Part shown: in pieces, positions 29,534-39,203 of the stretch
Layout of the letters: every line of letters begins with the position of its first letter
Position numbering within the stretch: position 1 is the stretch's first letter
IMG/VR virus record: IMGVR_UViG_3300037294_000371
Location: 1-48,042 of that record
From: a virus
Reading direction: 5' to 3' (one strand)
Length of the DNA stretch: 48,042 nt
Program-made: the position numbers and the translations under genes
The notes under the pieces: model-generated
Told to the model about the DNA's origin: nothing
Databases searched by the model: none
What the model saw: only the letters and a program-made list of their open reading frames with translations

Positions 29534-31948
29534 ATGAACACGAAAATAAACACAATACCATTACCTCGTCAAAGACTTCCTTATTCTCAAAAAAATAAAG
29601 AATGGCGAAAAGATAATGTTGATTATTCTGATACACATTCGTATTACCATAATGAAGGAGTTCGTAAAGACTTAAAAAATAAAATCATAAATTTAAACCT
29701 ATATAATGGTATCTTAGATCAAGAAGATTTGTTAAAAGTAACAAACCCAAATCATTTAGATGCTTCATATGTTTATGATGAAATACCACACAATCCTATA
29801 ATTGTTCCTAAAATTGATTTATTAGTTGGTGAAGAAATTAAAAGAAGATTTGATTACTCAGTAATTGTAACTAATTCTGATGCAATTTCTTCAAAAGAAG
29901 AAGACAAAAAAAGAATACTTTTTGAAAAATTAACTTCAATAATTCAATCAAATTCAGATGAAGAACAAATAAAATTAAAGATGTCAGAACTTGACAAGTA
30001 CATGAAATACACTTGGCAAGATCTTCGAGAGAAAATGGCTAATCAAATTTTAAAACATTATTATCAAGAACTTAATTTTGCAGAAAAATTTAATAAAGGA
30101 TTTAAAGATGCTTTAATTATGGCTGAAGAGATATATCTTTTAGATATAGATCACGGAGAACCTACAATGGAAAAACTAAATCCATTAAAAGTTAGAGCTG
30201 TAAGAAATGGTAATTCAGACAAAATTGAAGACTCTTCTTTAATTATTATTGAAGATCACAAGTCACCAAACTACCTTATAGATAAATACTATGATGAGTT
30301 AAAACCTGAAGAAATTGATTATCTTACAGAATACACAACAAGTGGAAAAGGTAATTATTCAGATGACCATAATAATCACACATTACTAAGAGATGGTCAG
30401 GAAGGACTCTTTGCTAGAAAAGATACATACAATACTTTATTTGGTATTGCAGAACTAAATGGTCATACTTTTAATTCAAACTATACAGACGATCAAGGTA
30501 ACATAAGAGAATTTATTGTTAGATGGAAATCATTACGTAAAGTTAAGAAAATTCAGTACTATGATGAATATGGTGAAACACAGTTTAGATTTGAATCTGA
30601 AGAATACAAAACAAACAAGACCTTAGGTGAAGAAGAAACTGCTTTTTGGATTAATGAATCCTGGGAAGGAGTTAAGTTAGGTAAAGATATTTATCTTAAA
30701 ATGAGACCTAGACAAGTTCAATACGTAAAAGCAAACAATCCTTCAAGAGGACATTTGGGAATAATTGGTCAAATATATAACACAAACCAAGGAAAAGCTG
30801 TATCTCTGGTAGATAGAACTAAAAATTTCCAGTACATGTATGATGCAATGTTTGACAGATTAAACAAAGCAATTGCTACAAATTATGGTAAAATATTAAA
30901 ACTAGATTTAGCAATGGTTCCTGCAAACTGGGAAATTGAAAAATGGATGCATTTTGCTGTAGTAAATAAGATTGCAGTAGTAGATTCATTTAAAGAAGGA
31001 CAACACGGAGCAGCAACAGGTAAATTATCTGGAAATCTTCAGAATCAAGGAGGTTCTGTAATGGACATGGAAACAGGTGCATATATACAACAACATATTC
31101 AGTTACTTGAGTTCATTAAAATAGAACTTGGTGAAATTGCAGGAGTTTCAAGACAACGTGAAGGTCAAGTTGCAAATAGAGAAACCGTTGGTGGTGTAGA
31201 ACGTTCTGTAAATCAGAGTTCACACATTACTGAATATTGGTTTATGTTACATGAATCATGTAAGATAAGAGTGTTAGAAGCTTTTCTTGAAACAGCTAAA
31301 GTTGCATTAAGAGATACTGAAAACAAAAAAGTTCAATATATATTAGATGATCAAACAATTGAGATTCTTAATATGGAAGGTGAAACATTTTCAGAATCTG
31401 ATTATGGAATTCTTGTTACAAACACACCTAAAACAATGGAACTTGAAAATGCAATAAAACAATATGCACAAGCATTTATGCAGAATGGTGGATCAATGTC
31501 AACTATTATGGATATTTACTTTAGTCCTTCATTGATGGATATGCGACGTAAGTTGGAAAATGCTGAAGAAGAAATTTCTAAAAGAAATGCTCAACAAGGT
31601 GAAGCACAAAACAAAATTGCAAAAGAAACACTTGATTATACAAAAGAACTAGAAAAGCAAAAACTAGAATTAGAAGATACCAAAAATCAGAGAGATAATG
31701 ATACTCGAAGATATGTTGCAGATATGAATGACAATTTTAGAAATTCAGGATTTCAAGATAATAACGATGATGGTGTAAATGATTATTTAGATATAAATAA
31801 ATTTAATTTAGATGTTGAAACAAAAAAGAATGAATATCTAGTTAAAATTAAAGCACTAGACAACGACATGAAAAAACATAAAGATGAAATGGAATCTAGA
31901 AAAGTAGATCAGTCAATTGCAAAGATCAATAAAAAGAAAACTACGTAA
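29534..31948 (+). CDS. portal protein (crAss-like)
   Basis: The 804-residue product directly follows TerL. It has helix-rich N and C thirds, an E-I-K-R-R-F-D-Y-S-V core start and S-R-Q-R-E-G-Q-V-A-N-R-E-T-V-G-G-V, which resembles the portal's conserved core of this phage group. A long charged coiled-coil C-terminus (E-L-E-K-Q-K-L-E-L-E-D) would line the portal crown. Assigned by position, size and style. Confidence 0.85.
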   Translation: MNTKINTIPLPRQRLPYSQKNKEWRKDNVDYSDTHSYYHNEGVRKDLKNKIINLNLYNGILDQEDLLKVTNPNHLDASYVYDEIPHNPIIVPKIDLLVGEEIKRRFDYSVIVTNSDAISSKEEDKKRILFEKLTSIIQSNSDEEQIKLKMSELDKYMKYTWQDLREKMANQILKHYYQELNFAEKFNKGFKDALIMAEEIYLLDIDHGEPTMEKLNPLKVRAVRNGNSDKIEDSSLIIIEDHKSPNYLIDKYYDELKPEEIDYLTEYTTSGKGNYSDDHNNHTLLRDGQEGLFARKDTYNTLFGIAELNGHTFNSNYTDDQGNIREFIVRWKSLRKVKKIQYYDEYGETQFRFESEEYKTNKTLGEEETAFWINESWEGVKLGKDIYLKMRPRQVQYVKANNPSRGHLGIIGQIYNTNQGKAVSLVDRTKNFQYMYDAMFDRLNKAIATNYGKILKLDLAMVPANWEIEKWMHFAVVNKIAVVDSFKEGQHGAATGKLSGNLQNQGGSVMDMETGAYIQQHIQLLEFIKIELGEIAGVSRQREGQVANRETVGGVERSVNQSSHITEYWFMLHESCKIRVLEAFLETAKVALRDTENKKVQYILDDQTIEILNMEGETFSESDYGILVTNTPKTMELENAIKQYAQAFMQNGGSMSTIMDIYFSPSLMDMRRKLENAEEEISKRNAQQGEAQNKIAKETLDYTKELEKQKLELEDTKNQRDNDTRRYVADMNDNFRNSGFQDNNDDGVNDYLDINKFNLDVETKKNEYLVKIKALDNDMKKHKDEMESRKVDQSIAKINKKKTT

Positions 31949-31993
31949 AAGCTATTAAAGACCTTTCAAATATTAAAAATATATTAATTAATA

Positions 31994-32025
31994 TTTGGAA
32001 TTTCTTTATTTTTACGTTATATTTG
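31994..32025 (+). promoter_or_regulatory. promoter, TTTGGA-N18-TATATTTG
   Basis: TTTGGA (31994-31999) and TATATTTG (32018-32025), 18 nt apart, a near-consensus Bacteroidota promoter in front of the scaffold-like and capsid genes. Confidence 0.75.
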
Positions 32026-32056
32026 TAAACTTGAAGAACCACATAACAAAATTAAA

Positions 32057-33127
32057 ATGGAAGATGATAATTTAACAATGGGTATTTTTGAAAAAGGTAT
32101 GGAATTAAATCTAAATACTTTTGAAAATTTTGACGATACCACAGATGATGATGAATTAATTACAGATGAACCTGTAATAGAAAAAGATAACCAAGTCGAG
32201 GACGATAGTTCAGAGGAAGTAGACAAGGAAGATGTTGAAAATGAGGGTGATGATGAAGGTGGTGAATCTTCTTCCAACTTATATTCTTCTTTAGCCACTG
32301 TTGTTTACGAACAAGGTCTATTGCCCTCATTGAACATTGCAGAAACACCAATTAAATCTGTTGAAGATTTGGTAAATGCATTTAAAAAAGAACAAGAGTC
32401 ACAAGCACTAAAGCTTAATGAAGATTTTATTAACAATATTGATGTTAACAAAATTGCAGAAAGTAAAAGAGCTATACAAGACTTAAGTAATATAACTGAG
32501 GATTCACTACGTGATGATTTACAGTTAGCAAAAAGTATAATTAAAAGAGATTTAGAAAATCAAGGTTTAGATGCAAATAAAACATCTAGAATGCTAAAAA
32601 GATTAATTGATTTAGGTGATGACGCTCTTATAGAAGATTCACTAGAAAGTCTTGAAAGTTTAAAAGAATTTGAAAATCGTCAGATTGATATTGAAAAAAC
32701 AAATTATACTAAAAGAATTGAACAAGAAAAAGTTGAACAACAAAATCTAGAAAATAGTTTAAGAGAAACAATATATGATTCTAAAGAATTAATTAAAGGT
32801 TTAAAATTAACTAAATCAATTCAAGATAAAGTTTATAAAAATATAACAGAAGTAATTGGTAAATCTCCTGAAGGTGAGTTTGAAAACAAATTCATGAAAG
32901 ACAGAAGAGAAAATCCACTTGAATTTGAAACTCGCATGCATATGTTTTATGAGTTGACAAATGGATTTAAAGATTTTACTAAGTTATCACGTCCTGCAAC
33001 ATCAAACGCTGTAAGAGATTTAGAAAAGATTGCAAGACAACAAAAAACCATTGATAATGGAACTCCTTTCTATATGCAAGATTCTAACAGCTACGATAAC
33101 ACAAGTGGACATGTTTTAAACATGTAA
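32057..33127 (+). CDS. scaffold-like acidic protein
   Basis: The 356-residue product has a very acidic N-terminal ~90 residues (runs of D and E), then long amphipathic helices with coiled-coil character, then a basic C-terminus. Position between portal and major capsid genes is where head scaffolds lie. No protease motif is visible. Confidence 0.65.
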   Translation: MEDDNLTMGIFEKGMELNLNTFENFDDTTDDDELITDEPVIEKDNQVEDDSSEEVDKEDVENEGDDEGGESSSNLYSSLATVVYEQGLLPSLNIAETPIKSVEDLVNAFKKEQESQALKLNEDFINNIDVNKIAESKRAIQDLSNITEDSLRDDLQLAKSIIKRDLENQGLDANKTSRMLKRLIDLGDDALIEDSLESLESLKEFENRQIDIEKTNYTKRIEQEKVEQQNLENSLRETIYDSKELIKGLKLTKSIQDKVYKNITEVIGKSPEGEFENKFMKDRRENPLEFETRMHMFYELTNGFKDFTKLSRPATSNAVRDLEKIARQQKTIDNGTPFYMQDSNSYDNTSGHVLNM

Positions 33128-33128
33128 T

Positions 33129-33188
33129 AATCATTTACTATTTAGTAAACAATTATAAAATGATTTTGTAGTTACAGAAATCATTTTT
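33129..33188 (+). promoter_or_regulatory. alternative stem-loops upstream of capsid gene
   Basis: AAATGATTT (33158-33166) can pair with the downstream AAATCATTT (33178-33186, followed by T2) or with the upstream AATCATTT (33129-33136). TTTACT/AGTAAA (33134-33149) also competes. The downstream hairpin resembles a weak terminator; mutually exclusive folding suggests attenuation or mRNA end protection before the most expressed gene. Inference only. Confidence 0.35.
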
Positions 33189-33220
33189 AATATAACCGTA
33201 ACAAACTAAAAATAATATAT

Positions 33221-34732
33221 ATGTCAATAGGAAAATGGGTCATGACTAAAGGTCAGGCTTGGAGTGGTATCACTCTAAAAAATCACATTTCGCAATTGTT
33301 TGGTCAATCACCTCAATTGATTTCACCATTAACAACTGTTTTATTACAAAATTCTGGAATGAAAAATTTAGATACAACTCTATCTTTGTTTCCTGAAAAA
33401 GTACTTAACACTGCAGATGATTTTGTATGGAAAGTAGTTGGTAGTGACGAACGAAATATTCCTCTTGTTGAAGCTAGATATAATGGAGCTGTTGTAGATG
33501 TTAACACTGTAGGTGTTGGTGAAGCTAGAGCAACATTTGAATTAGTATTCGCTGAGAAATGGTTTACAAAAATGCACTTGATTGCAGGTCACAGACCAGA
33601 TGTTTACCAAATGAGAATTTTAGAAGACCCTTATGAAGATGGTCAAAATTATGTTTACACATGTGAAGTATTTGGTGGTCAAGAATCTTTAGCTGGTATT
33701 CCAGGTGATGAATTTTTACCAGGAAACAAATTCTCTATTGAAGGTGCTCCTGTTGAAGACGAATTGTCTATTCAAGGTGCAGGTATGGGATTCACTTCTC
33801 CATACTTAATGAGAAACTCTCTTACTTCAATCCGTATGGAACATAAAGTTTCTGGAGCAATGATTGACTGTAAAATTCAACCTGTATATTTTGCAGGAAT
33901 TGAAACAAGAGATCCTAACACTGGAAAAGTTCATAGTTCTACAACTTGGATGCAAGAAGTTTACTGGCAGTTTGAAAAGCAGTTATCTAGAATTAAATCT
34001 AGAACTATCATGTTTGGTAAAACAAACCGTGATGAAAATGGTCGTTTCTTAAATAAAGGTAATGCAAATGTTGAAATTAAGGCTGGTTCTGGAATCAGAG
34101 AACAAATGGAGGTTTCTAACACAACTACTTATAACCGATTTTCTATTCGTTTATTAGAAGATTTATTATCTGAATTATCAGAAGGTAAATTAGATTTTGA
34201 CCAAAGAAAATTCATGTTACGTACAGGTGAAAGAGGTGCTGCACAATTCCACAGAGCTGTAGCTGAAGTTGCTTCAGGATGGGCTGCGTTAGGATTTGAT
34301 AACACAAATCAGAATTCACTAAAGCAAGTACAATCTAAGTTTCACGATAATGCATTTTCTGCAGGATTTCAGTTTACTGAATATAGAGCACCTAACAACA
34401 TTCACGTAATGTTAGAAGTAGATCCAATGTATGATGATAAAGTAAGAAACAAAGTATTACACCCAGACGGTGGTGTAGCTGAGTCTTACCGATATGACAT
34501 TCTTTACATTGGTTCAATGGAAGAGCCTAATATCCAGAAAGTAAAAGTTAAAGGTTCTGATGAATTACGTGGTTACCAAGCAGGTATTCGTAATCCTTTT
34601 ACAGGACGTAGAGGTGGTGAAATGCAAACAATGGAAGATTCTGCAACTATGACTGCACTTGTTGAAGGTGTTGGTTCATTAGTAAAAGATCCTTCTAGAA
34701 CTGCAACATTGAAACCAGCAATCATAGATTAA
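33221..34732 (+). CDS. major capsid protein (crAss-like)
   Basis: The 503-residue product starts M-S-I-G-K-W-V-M-T-K-G-Q-A-W and has a compact HK97-type size; G-A-A-Q-F-H-R-A and P-N-N-I-H-V-M-L-E are typical late-strand segments. Codon use differs from neighbours (more GGT, GCT and CGT), as expected for very high expression. It has its own terminator (34754) and lies right after the scaffold-like gene. Confidence 0.85.
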   Translation: MSIGKWVMTKGQAWSGITLKNHISQLFGQSPQLISPLTTVLLQNSGMKNLDTTLSLFPEKVLNTADDFVWKVVGSDERNIPLVEARYNGAVVDVNTVGVGEARATFELVFAEKWFTKMHLIAGHRPDVYQMRILEDPYEDGQNYVYTCEVFGGQESLAGIPGDEFLPGNKFSIEGAPVEDELSIQGAGMGFTSPYLMRNSLTSIRMEHKVSGAMIDCKIQPVYFAGIETRDPNTGKVHSSTTWMQEVYWQFEKQLSRIKSRTIMFGKTNRDENGRFLNKGNANVEIKAGSGIREQMEVSNTTTYNRFSIRLLEDLLSELSEGKLDFDQRKFMLRTGERGAAQFHRAVAEVASGWAALGFDNTNQNSLKQVQSKFHDNAFSAGFQFTEYRAPNNIHVMLEVDPMYDDKVRNKVLHPDGGVAESYRYDILYIGSMEEPNIQKVKVKGSDELRGYQAGIRNPFTGRRGGEMQTMEDSATMTALVEGVGSLVKDPSRTATLKPAIID

Positions 34733-34753
34733 GCTTAAAATTAATAATAACAT

Positions 34754-34784
34754 AAGAGGGAATTAAACACTCCCTCTTTTTTTT
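34754..34784 (+). terminator. Rho-independent terminator after capsid gene
   Basis: AAGAGGGA/TCCCTCTT (8 bp, 9-nt loop) followed by a T-run of eight or more. Sits 20 nt after the capsid stop codon. Confidence 0.92.
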
Positions 34785-34820
34785 AAAATCTTTCGGAAGA
34801 AGAAATAAAACTAAAGAAGA

Positions 34821-35681
34821 ATGGAAAAATCAAAAAGTACTTTTACACTACCTGATGAAGTAGTTATAGTAAAATTTATATCAAGACGTAGAGGAATGGC
34901 AGCTAATGTTGATTCTAATCACGTAATTTCAGGAGGAATGTTGTCTAATTCTGTAAAGAAATTTTCAGCACCATTACAACGAAATGGTTCAATTAAAAAT
35001 GTTTTAACAAAAGAAGAAAAAGAACATCTTGAAGAGTTGACAAGTCTAGATCTTTCTATATATAATACAAATTTCTGGAGAGACTTCAGAGTTACATTAC
35101 ATAAAGAAGATGCAAGTAATCGTTTTAACTTAAATAATGCAATAGATTATATCTCAGTTAAAATATTAGAAAGCTATTCTAAAGAAGATATTGCACTTAG
35201 TTGGGCAGATAGAAATAAAAATCAAACATATCAGTTTGCAATTACTCGTGAACATGAAGAAATGATGGAATCTAAAGGAAAATATGATTCTAAAAAAGAA
35301 GCATTTAAATTGTACGGTAAAATTGAAGATGACAAACAAAAATTAATAGGTATTCTTAAATTACTTACTAATAAACCAATATCTAAAGATTCTAAGTTAG
35401 AATGGATACAAAATAAAGTTGAAGAATATATCGATAACACACCTGCACAATTTGTTAATGTTGTTAACGATAAATCTTTTTATACTAAAATGTTAATTAA
35501 CGACGGTATTGACAAAGGTGTTATTATAAAAAATAGCAACAAGTATTCAACAGCTGATGGTTTAGAATTATGTAAAGTAGGAGAAATTGCAACATTTGAT
35601 AATGCAGTTACTTTTTTAAATGATGTTAAGAATCAGGAAATTTTTACTTTAATAGAAGCCAAAATTAACAAAATTAAATAA
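34821..35681 (+). CDS. structural protein downstream of capsid, probable auxiliary head protein
   Basis: In this 286-residue protein, a first domain (P-D-E-V-V-I-V-K-F-I-S-R-R-R-G-M-A-A-N) has beta character, and long helices and a C-terminal alpha/beta part follow. It is conserved in position after the capsid gene in related phages, from memory. Exact head role is unknown. Confidence 0.55.
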   Translation: MEKSKSTFTLPDEVVIVKFISRRRGMAANVDSNHVISGGMLSNSVKKFSAPLQRNGSIKNVLTKEEKEHLEELTSLDLSIYNTNFWRDFRVTLHKEDASNRFNLNNAIDYISVKILESYSKEDIALSWADRNKNQTYQFAITREHEEMMESKGKYDSKKEAFKLYGKIEDDKQKLIGILKLLTNKPISKDSKLEWIQNKVEEYIDNTPAQFVNVVNDKSFYTKMLINDGIDKGVIIKNSNKYSTADGLELCKVGEIATFDNAVTFLNDVKNQEIFTLIEAKINKIK

Positions 35682-35683
35682 AT

Positions 35684-36421
35684 ATGACTACTCAGGAATT
35701 TAATAATAAATTTGATATTTACTATAATAATATTGCAGGGCAATCTAATCCTAGTTTAGATGTATATGAAAAATCAGTATATTTAACTAAAGCACAATTA
35801 GAAATAGTTAAAAATTATTATGACCCTGATAGTAATAGAAAAAAAAGAGGATTTGAAGGATCTGAAAAAAGAAGAAATGATTTAAAACAACTGGTAAAAG
35901 ATTATAAGGTTTCAAGTCCTCAACAAAACAGTAATGGAATAAATACTATGTCAAGATTTTATGTAGTACCTTCTGAATTGTTTTTGATTGTAAATGAAAA
36001 ATTAAAGGTTATTTCTAATGATTGTGATAACAACAGAATTATAAACGTTACACCATTTACACATGATGAATACAATAGTCAAATAAATAATCCTTTTAAA
36101 AATCCAGATTCCAATAGTGCATGGAGATTAAATATTTCCAACATTAATAATAACAAAGTTGTAGAAATACTTTCTGTATATTCTAGTGTAGAATATCAGT
36201 TAAGATATATCAAGTATCCAAAACCAATTATTTTGGGAAATTTGTCTGTAATTTATCCTTCAGAAAATTTAACAATTGACAATATTTCAACAACAACACA
36301 GTGTGAACTCGATGAATCAATACATGAAGAAATACTGGACAGAGCTGTCGAGTTAGCACTAAATGATTATCAACCTCAACAACTAGCATCTAAAATTCAA
36401 ATTGACGCTAGGAATGAATAA
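35684..36421 (+). CDS. head-tail connector / ring-type structural protein
   Basis: In this 245-residue protein, F-N-N-K-F-D-I-Y-Y-N-N-I, L-T-K-A-Q-L-E-I-V-K-N-Y-Y and the C-terminal A-V-E-L-A-L-N-D-Y match a family recurring in crAss-like and other Bacteroidota phages near head completion genes. The fold should be a helical adaptor domain with a beta insertion. It starts three bases after the preceding stop. Confidence 0.65.
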   Translation: MTTQEFNNKFDIYYNNIAGQSNPSLDVYEKSVYLTKAQLEIVKNYYDPDSNRKKRGFEGSEKRRNDLKQLVKDYKVSSPQQNSNGINTMSRFYVVPSELFLIVNEKLKVISNDCDNNRIINVTPFTHDEYNSQINNPFKNPDSNSAWRLNISNINNNKVVEILSVYSSVEYQLRYIKYPKPIILGNLSVIYPSENLTIDNISTTTQCELDESIHEEILDRAVELALNDYQPQQLASKIQIDARNE

Positions 36422-36481
36422 AGAAAATTCAAGTATTTTGAATTAATTAAATTAAGTATTAATAAATAAACAAATCAAATT

Positions 36482-37489
36482 ATGTTTGGACCAAATCAGG
36501 TAGGCGAACTTATGGTAGGTAATGCATCAGCAAGTCAAACGACTGTACCTACTTTTAGAGCATCCGCTACAGATAAACAATTAAAAGTTCTTTCTAAAGA
36601 TGGAACAGTTGCTACATTAGGTAAACCTTTTTATGTACTTCAAAAAGCAACAGGTATTCCTGGTGGTATTGAATTCTCAGATAAAATTGACCCTCGATCT
36701 ATCGACAGAATAACCGTTAAAGCTTATGCTCCTGAAATTTTTGGAGCTGTAAAAGTAGATGGTTTTGCTACGGCAGGCGCTATTGCACCAAAGAGAACTT
36801 ACGAAGTTGAAATTCGTGTAGAAAATCAATTGTCTGTAGAAAATTTTGAAATTCTTCAAGGTTACTATGTTACAGGTGAAGTTATTGGTTCTGATACTGC
36901 CACTACAGTTAGAGATGGCTTATTGTTATCATTAAACAAAAACCTTAAGCGAAGAGGTGACAAAGAATTTACTGCTGTTGCAGATGGTACAGGAATTTTA
37001 ATTACTGAAAAAGAACAAATAAACGTACCAGGTCGTATTGATGGACGTAAACAATATTTTACAGTTAGAGGTAAAATTTTTGAAAACGTATCAACAAATG
37101 GTGCAGGTTCTAATCTTGGATTCTTAATAGCAACTCAAGTGGTTGTTCCTTTTCCAGGTAATGGTACAGGTAAGTATGCTACAAATTACGAATACTTTGT
37201 TAAAGGTATGAAATATGATGCAAACAGAGAATTTGGATATCCTGCAAATTTTGCAGATGTAACACCATATTATGCTTCTAAAGCAGGAATATATAATGTT
37301 GTTCAAATCAAATACTTTGCAACTCGTACAGAAACTTCTGTTGAAAGACAATATAAAGTTTTAACAATTATTGTAGAAAAAGGAACTAATACTTTAGCAA
37401 ACAACGCTTCGACAAACTCTATTCTTGCAGACATTAGAACTGCAGTTGGAACTTTAGCTGTAGTACCTGCTGATTTACCAGTAGTATAA
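36482..37489 (+). CDS. putative tail tube or head decoration protein
   Basis: The 335-residue product is beta-rich, with repeated strand patterns (R-T-Y-E-V-E-I-R-V-E, G-T-G-I-L-I-T-E-K-E) and Gly/Thr/Ala-rich loops. Codon use is similar to the capsid gene and a strong terminator follows, suggesting an abundant structural protein, such as a decoration or fibre protein. Identity unproven. Confidence 0.5.
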   Translation: MFGPNQVGELMVGNASASQTTVPTFRASATDKQLKVLSKDGTVATLGKPFYVLQKATGIPGGIEFSDKIDPRSIDRITVKAYAPEIFGAVKVDGFATAGAIAPKRTYEVEIRVENQLSVENFEILQGYYVTGEVIGSDTATTVRDGLLLSLNKNLKRRGDKEFTAVADGTGILITEKEQINVPGRIDGRKQYFTVRGKIFENVSTNGAGSNLGFLIATQVVVPFPGNGTGKYATNYEYFVKGMKYDANREFGYPANFADVTPYYASKAGIYNVVQIKYFATRTETSVERQYKVLTIIVEKGTNTLANNASTNSILADIRTAVGTLAVVPADLPVV

Positions 37490-37508
37490 TCAACAAATAA
37501 ATTAACCT

Positions 37509-37547
37509 AAAAGGAGTTAAGTGATATTCGCTCAACTCCTTTTTTTT
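37509..37547 (+). terminator. Rho-independent terminator
   Basis: AAAAGGAGTT/AACTCCTTTT (10 bp) with an inner AGTG/CGCT helix, ending in T8. Directly after the abundant structural gene. Confidence 0.92.
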
Positions 37548-37560
37548 ATCTTAAAACTAA

Positions 37561-38145
37561 ATGTCAATAATAATAAATAACTTTTCAATAATAAATGACG
37601 GACAATCTTTAGCTATAGATGTTGAAACAAATGTAGGGTTTAATATTTCACATATTAATTTATGGAAAATGGATAACTTTAAAGATTATTCTTTAGCTTA
37701 TAGTTTAGATTACAAACTAGAAGGAATAAATAACAAAGAAGTTTTTATAGTAACAAATGCTGAATTTGGGGTTAACGAATTTACAGATTTATATTTTATA
37801 GAAATAAACAGTACTTATGAAGAAGAACTAGATGTTGAATGTAGTTCTTGTCAAATTCCAGGATTAGGAATAACTTATAATCTAGGTAATTACTATCAAT
37901 GTTTGCTTTCTTACTTTTTAGAATCCAATATTGGTAATTGTACTGATTGTGGTAATGACTCAAGTATAAAGATAATAAACACAATTAATCTTTTGCTTGA
38001 CATGGTTGAAAATGCAATTGAAATTGGTTATTATACACAAGCAATATTGATGATAAAGAAATTAAAAAAACTTTGTTTAATTAAAAACTGTAAAGGTTGT
38101 AAACCAATTAGCTGTAACTCTTGTAACAAATTTAAACAATACTAA
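37561..38145 (+). CDS. putative structural protein, cysteine-rich C-terminus
   Basis: The first 90 of 194 residues are beta-rich (I-I-I-N-N-F-S-I-I-N-D-G); the C-terminal half has C-S-S-C, C-T-D-C and C-K-G-C-K-P-I-S-C-N-S-C. Likely a baseplate or tail module component. No closer assignment. Confidence 0.5.
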   Translation: MSIIINNFSIINDGQSLAIDVETNVGFNISHINLWKMDNFKDYSLAYSLDYKLEGINNKEVFIVTNAEFGVNEFTDLYFIEINSTYEEELDVECSSCQIPGLGITYNLGNYYQCLLSYFLESNIGNCTDCGNDSSIKIINTINLLLDMVENAIEIGYYTQAILMIKKLKKLCLIKNCKGCKPISCNSCNKFKQY

Positions 38146-38146
38146 A

Positions 38147-38803
38147 ATGTTAGACATAAATAATAAAGTACATATATCTGTAATTATTAAATCTCTTGAA
38201 AACATTTATAATTATTCAAAAATATACGGTGTATTAAATCCTGAAGATTTAAATTACTTAAACATTATTTACAAACTATTAAATTCCTGTCATCTTGATT
38301 TAACAATTGAACAAATACAAAAGTTAACTGGTATATACGAAAATATAAAAAATGTTTCTAAATTTATATGTCCTGAATTAATTTATCCAAAACATATTCA
38401 AACTAAAACTAAGTTTGTTCAAGCAGAATCTAAAGATTGTAATGAATTTACAGTATCAAACAAAATATTTTATTGGGAAGATACAAGACTTGGGGGTTTG
38501 TTTACAATATCAACACTTAGTGAAGAAATAGTAATTCAAAATTACTTTGTCAATAAATTATACAAAACTAAAGAATTATTTAACACAGGAGTAAATATTA
38601 ACTATTTATTAAATGGTAAAAGAATTTATGCTGTCTCTGAAAGTAATACATTAAATTATCAAGTATTTGATGTTTCAAATAATTTAAATTTAACTTCATT
38701 CTTTGACTTTCAAATAATTCCACAATTAAATATGACATTAATAATGTCTAATAAAGATTATGCTCCTGAGCAAGTAACAATACGAATTAAAAAAATAAAT
38801 TAA
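38147..38803 (+). CDS. hypothetical tail-module protein
   Basis: The 218-residue product is of mixed composition with a helical N-terminal half and beta-rich C-terminal half (T-L-I-M-S-N-K-D-Y-A-P). Starts two bases after the preceding gene and abuts the next. Confidence 0.5.
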   Translation: MLDINNKVHISVIIKSLENIYNYSKIYGVLNPEDLNYLNIIYKLLNSCHLDLTIEQIQKLTGIYENIKNVSKFICPELIYPKHIQTKTKFVQAESKDCNEFTVSNKIFYWEDTRLGGLFTISTLSEEIVIQNYFVNKLYKTKELFNTGVNINYLLNGKRIYAVSESNTLNYQVFDVSNNLNLTSFFDFQIIPQLNMTLIMSNKDYAPEQVTIRIKKIN

Positions 38804-39193
38804 ATGATACAATGTAATGAAATTACTCAAAAAGTAAATGAACTTCTTATTGCTTTTTCAAATTGTAAAAAGATAAACAATGATGATTTAATAACTCTTG
38901 TTGAATTAGTTGCCGCAGTTAACACCTGTGCAAATGGAGGACCTAGTTACAACAATGAAATTACAGAATTGTACGAACCTATTGTTGAACAAACGGTTAC
39001 TTATTTTCCAAATTCTTTTCATAGTTATTCTATAATGGTGTTAGAAGGCGGGATTAAACAAACTATAAATTTATCAGAAATAACATATCCAACAAAAACT
39101 GTTTTAAATACTGAATTTACAAACCTAAATCAAACAACAATTACATTTAAAATTGTAGCAGGAAGTAAAGTTGTTGTTAAATATTTAATATAA
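38804..39193 (+). CDS. hypothetical tail-module protein
   Basis: The 129-residue product is short, with N-terminal helices and a C-terminal beta half (T-V-T-Y-F-P-N-S-F-H-S, K-V-V-V-K-Y-L-I), in the style of small baseplate proteins. Function inferred from context only. Confidence 0.45.
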   Translation: MIQCNEITQKVNELLIAFSNCKKINNDDLITLVELVAAVNTCANGGPSYNNEITELYEPIVEQTVTYFPNSFHSYSIMVLEGGIKQTINLSEITYPTKTVLNTEFTNLNQTTITFKIVAGSKVVVKYLI

Positions 39194-39203
39194 AAGAATT
39201 AAA

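Noticed and set aside
32017-32351. Two minus-strand ORFs of 93 and 63 residues
   Set aside because: Serine- and histidine-rich products result from the antisense of the acidic repeats in the scaffold-like gene.
36426-36444. AATTCAA/TTGAATT hairpin as terminator
   Set aside because: Short AT-only stem without a T-run; too weak to call.
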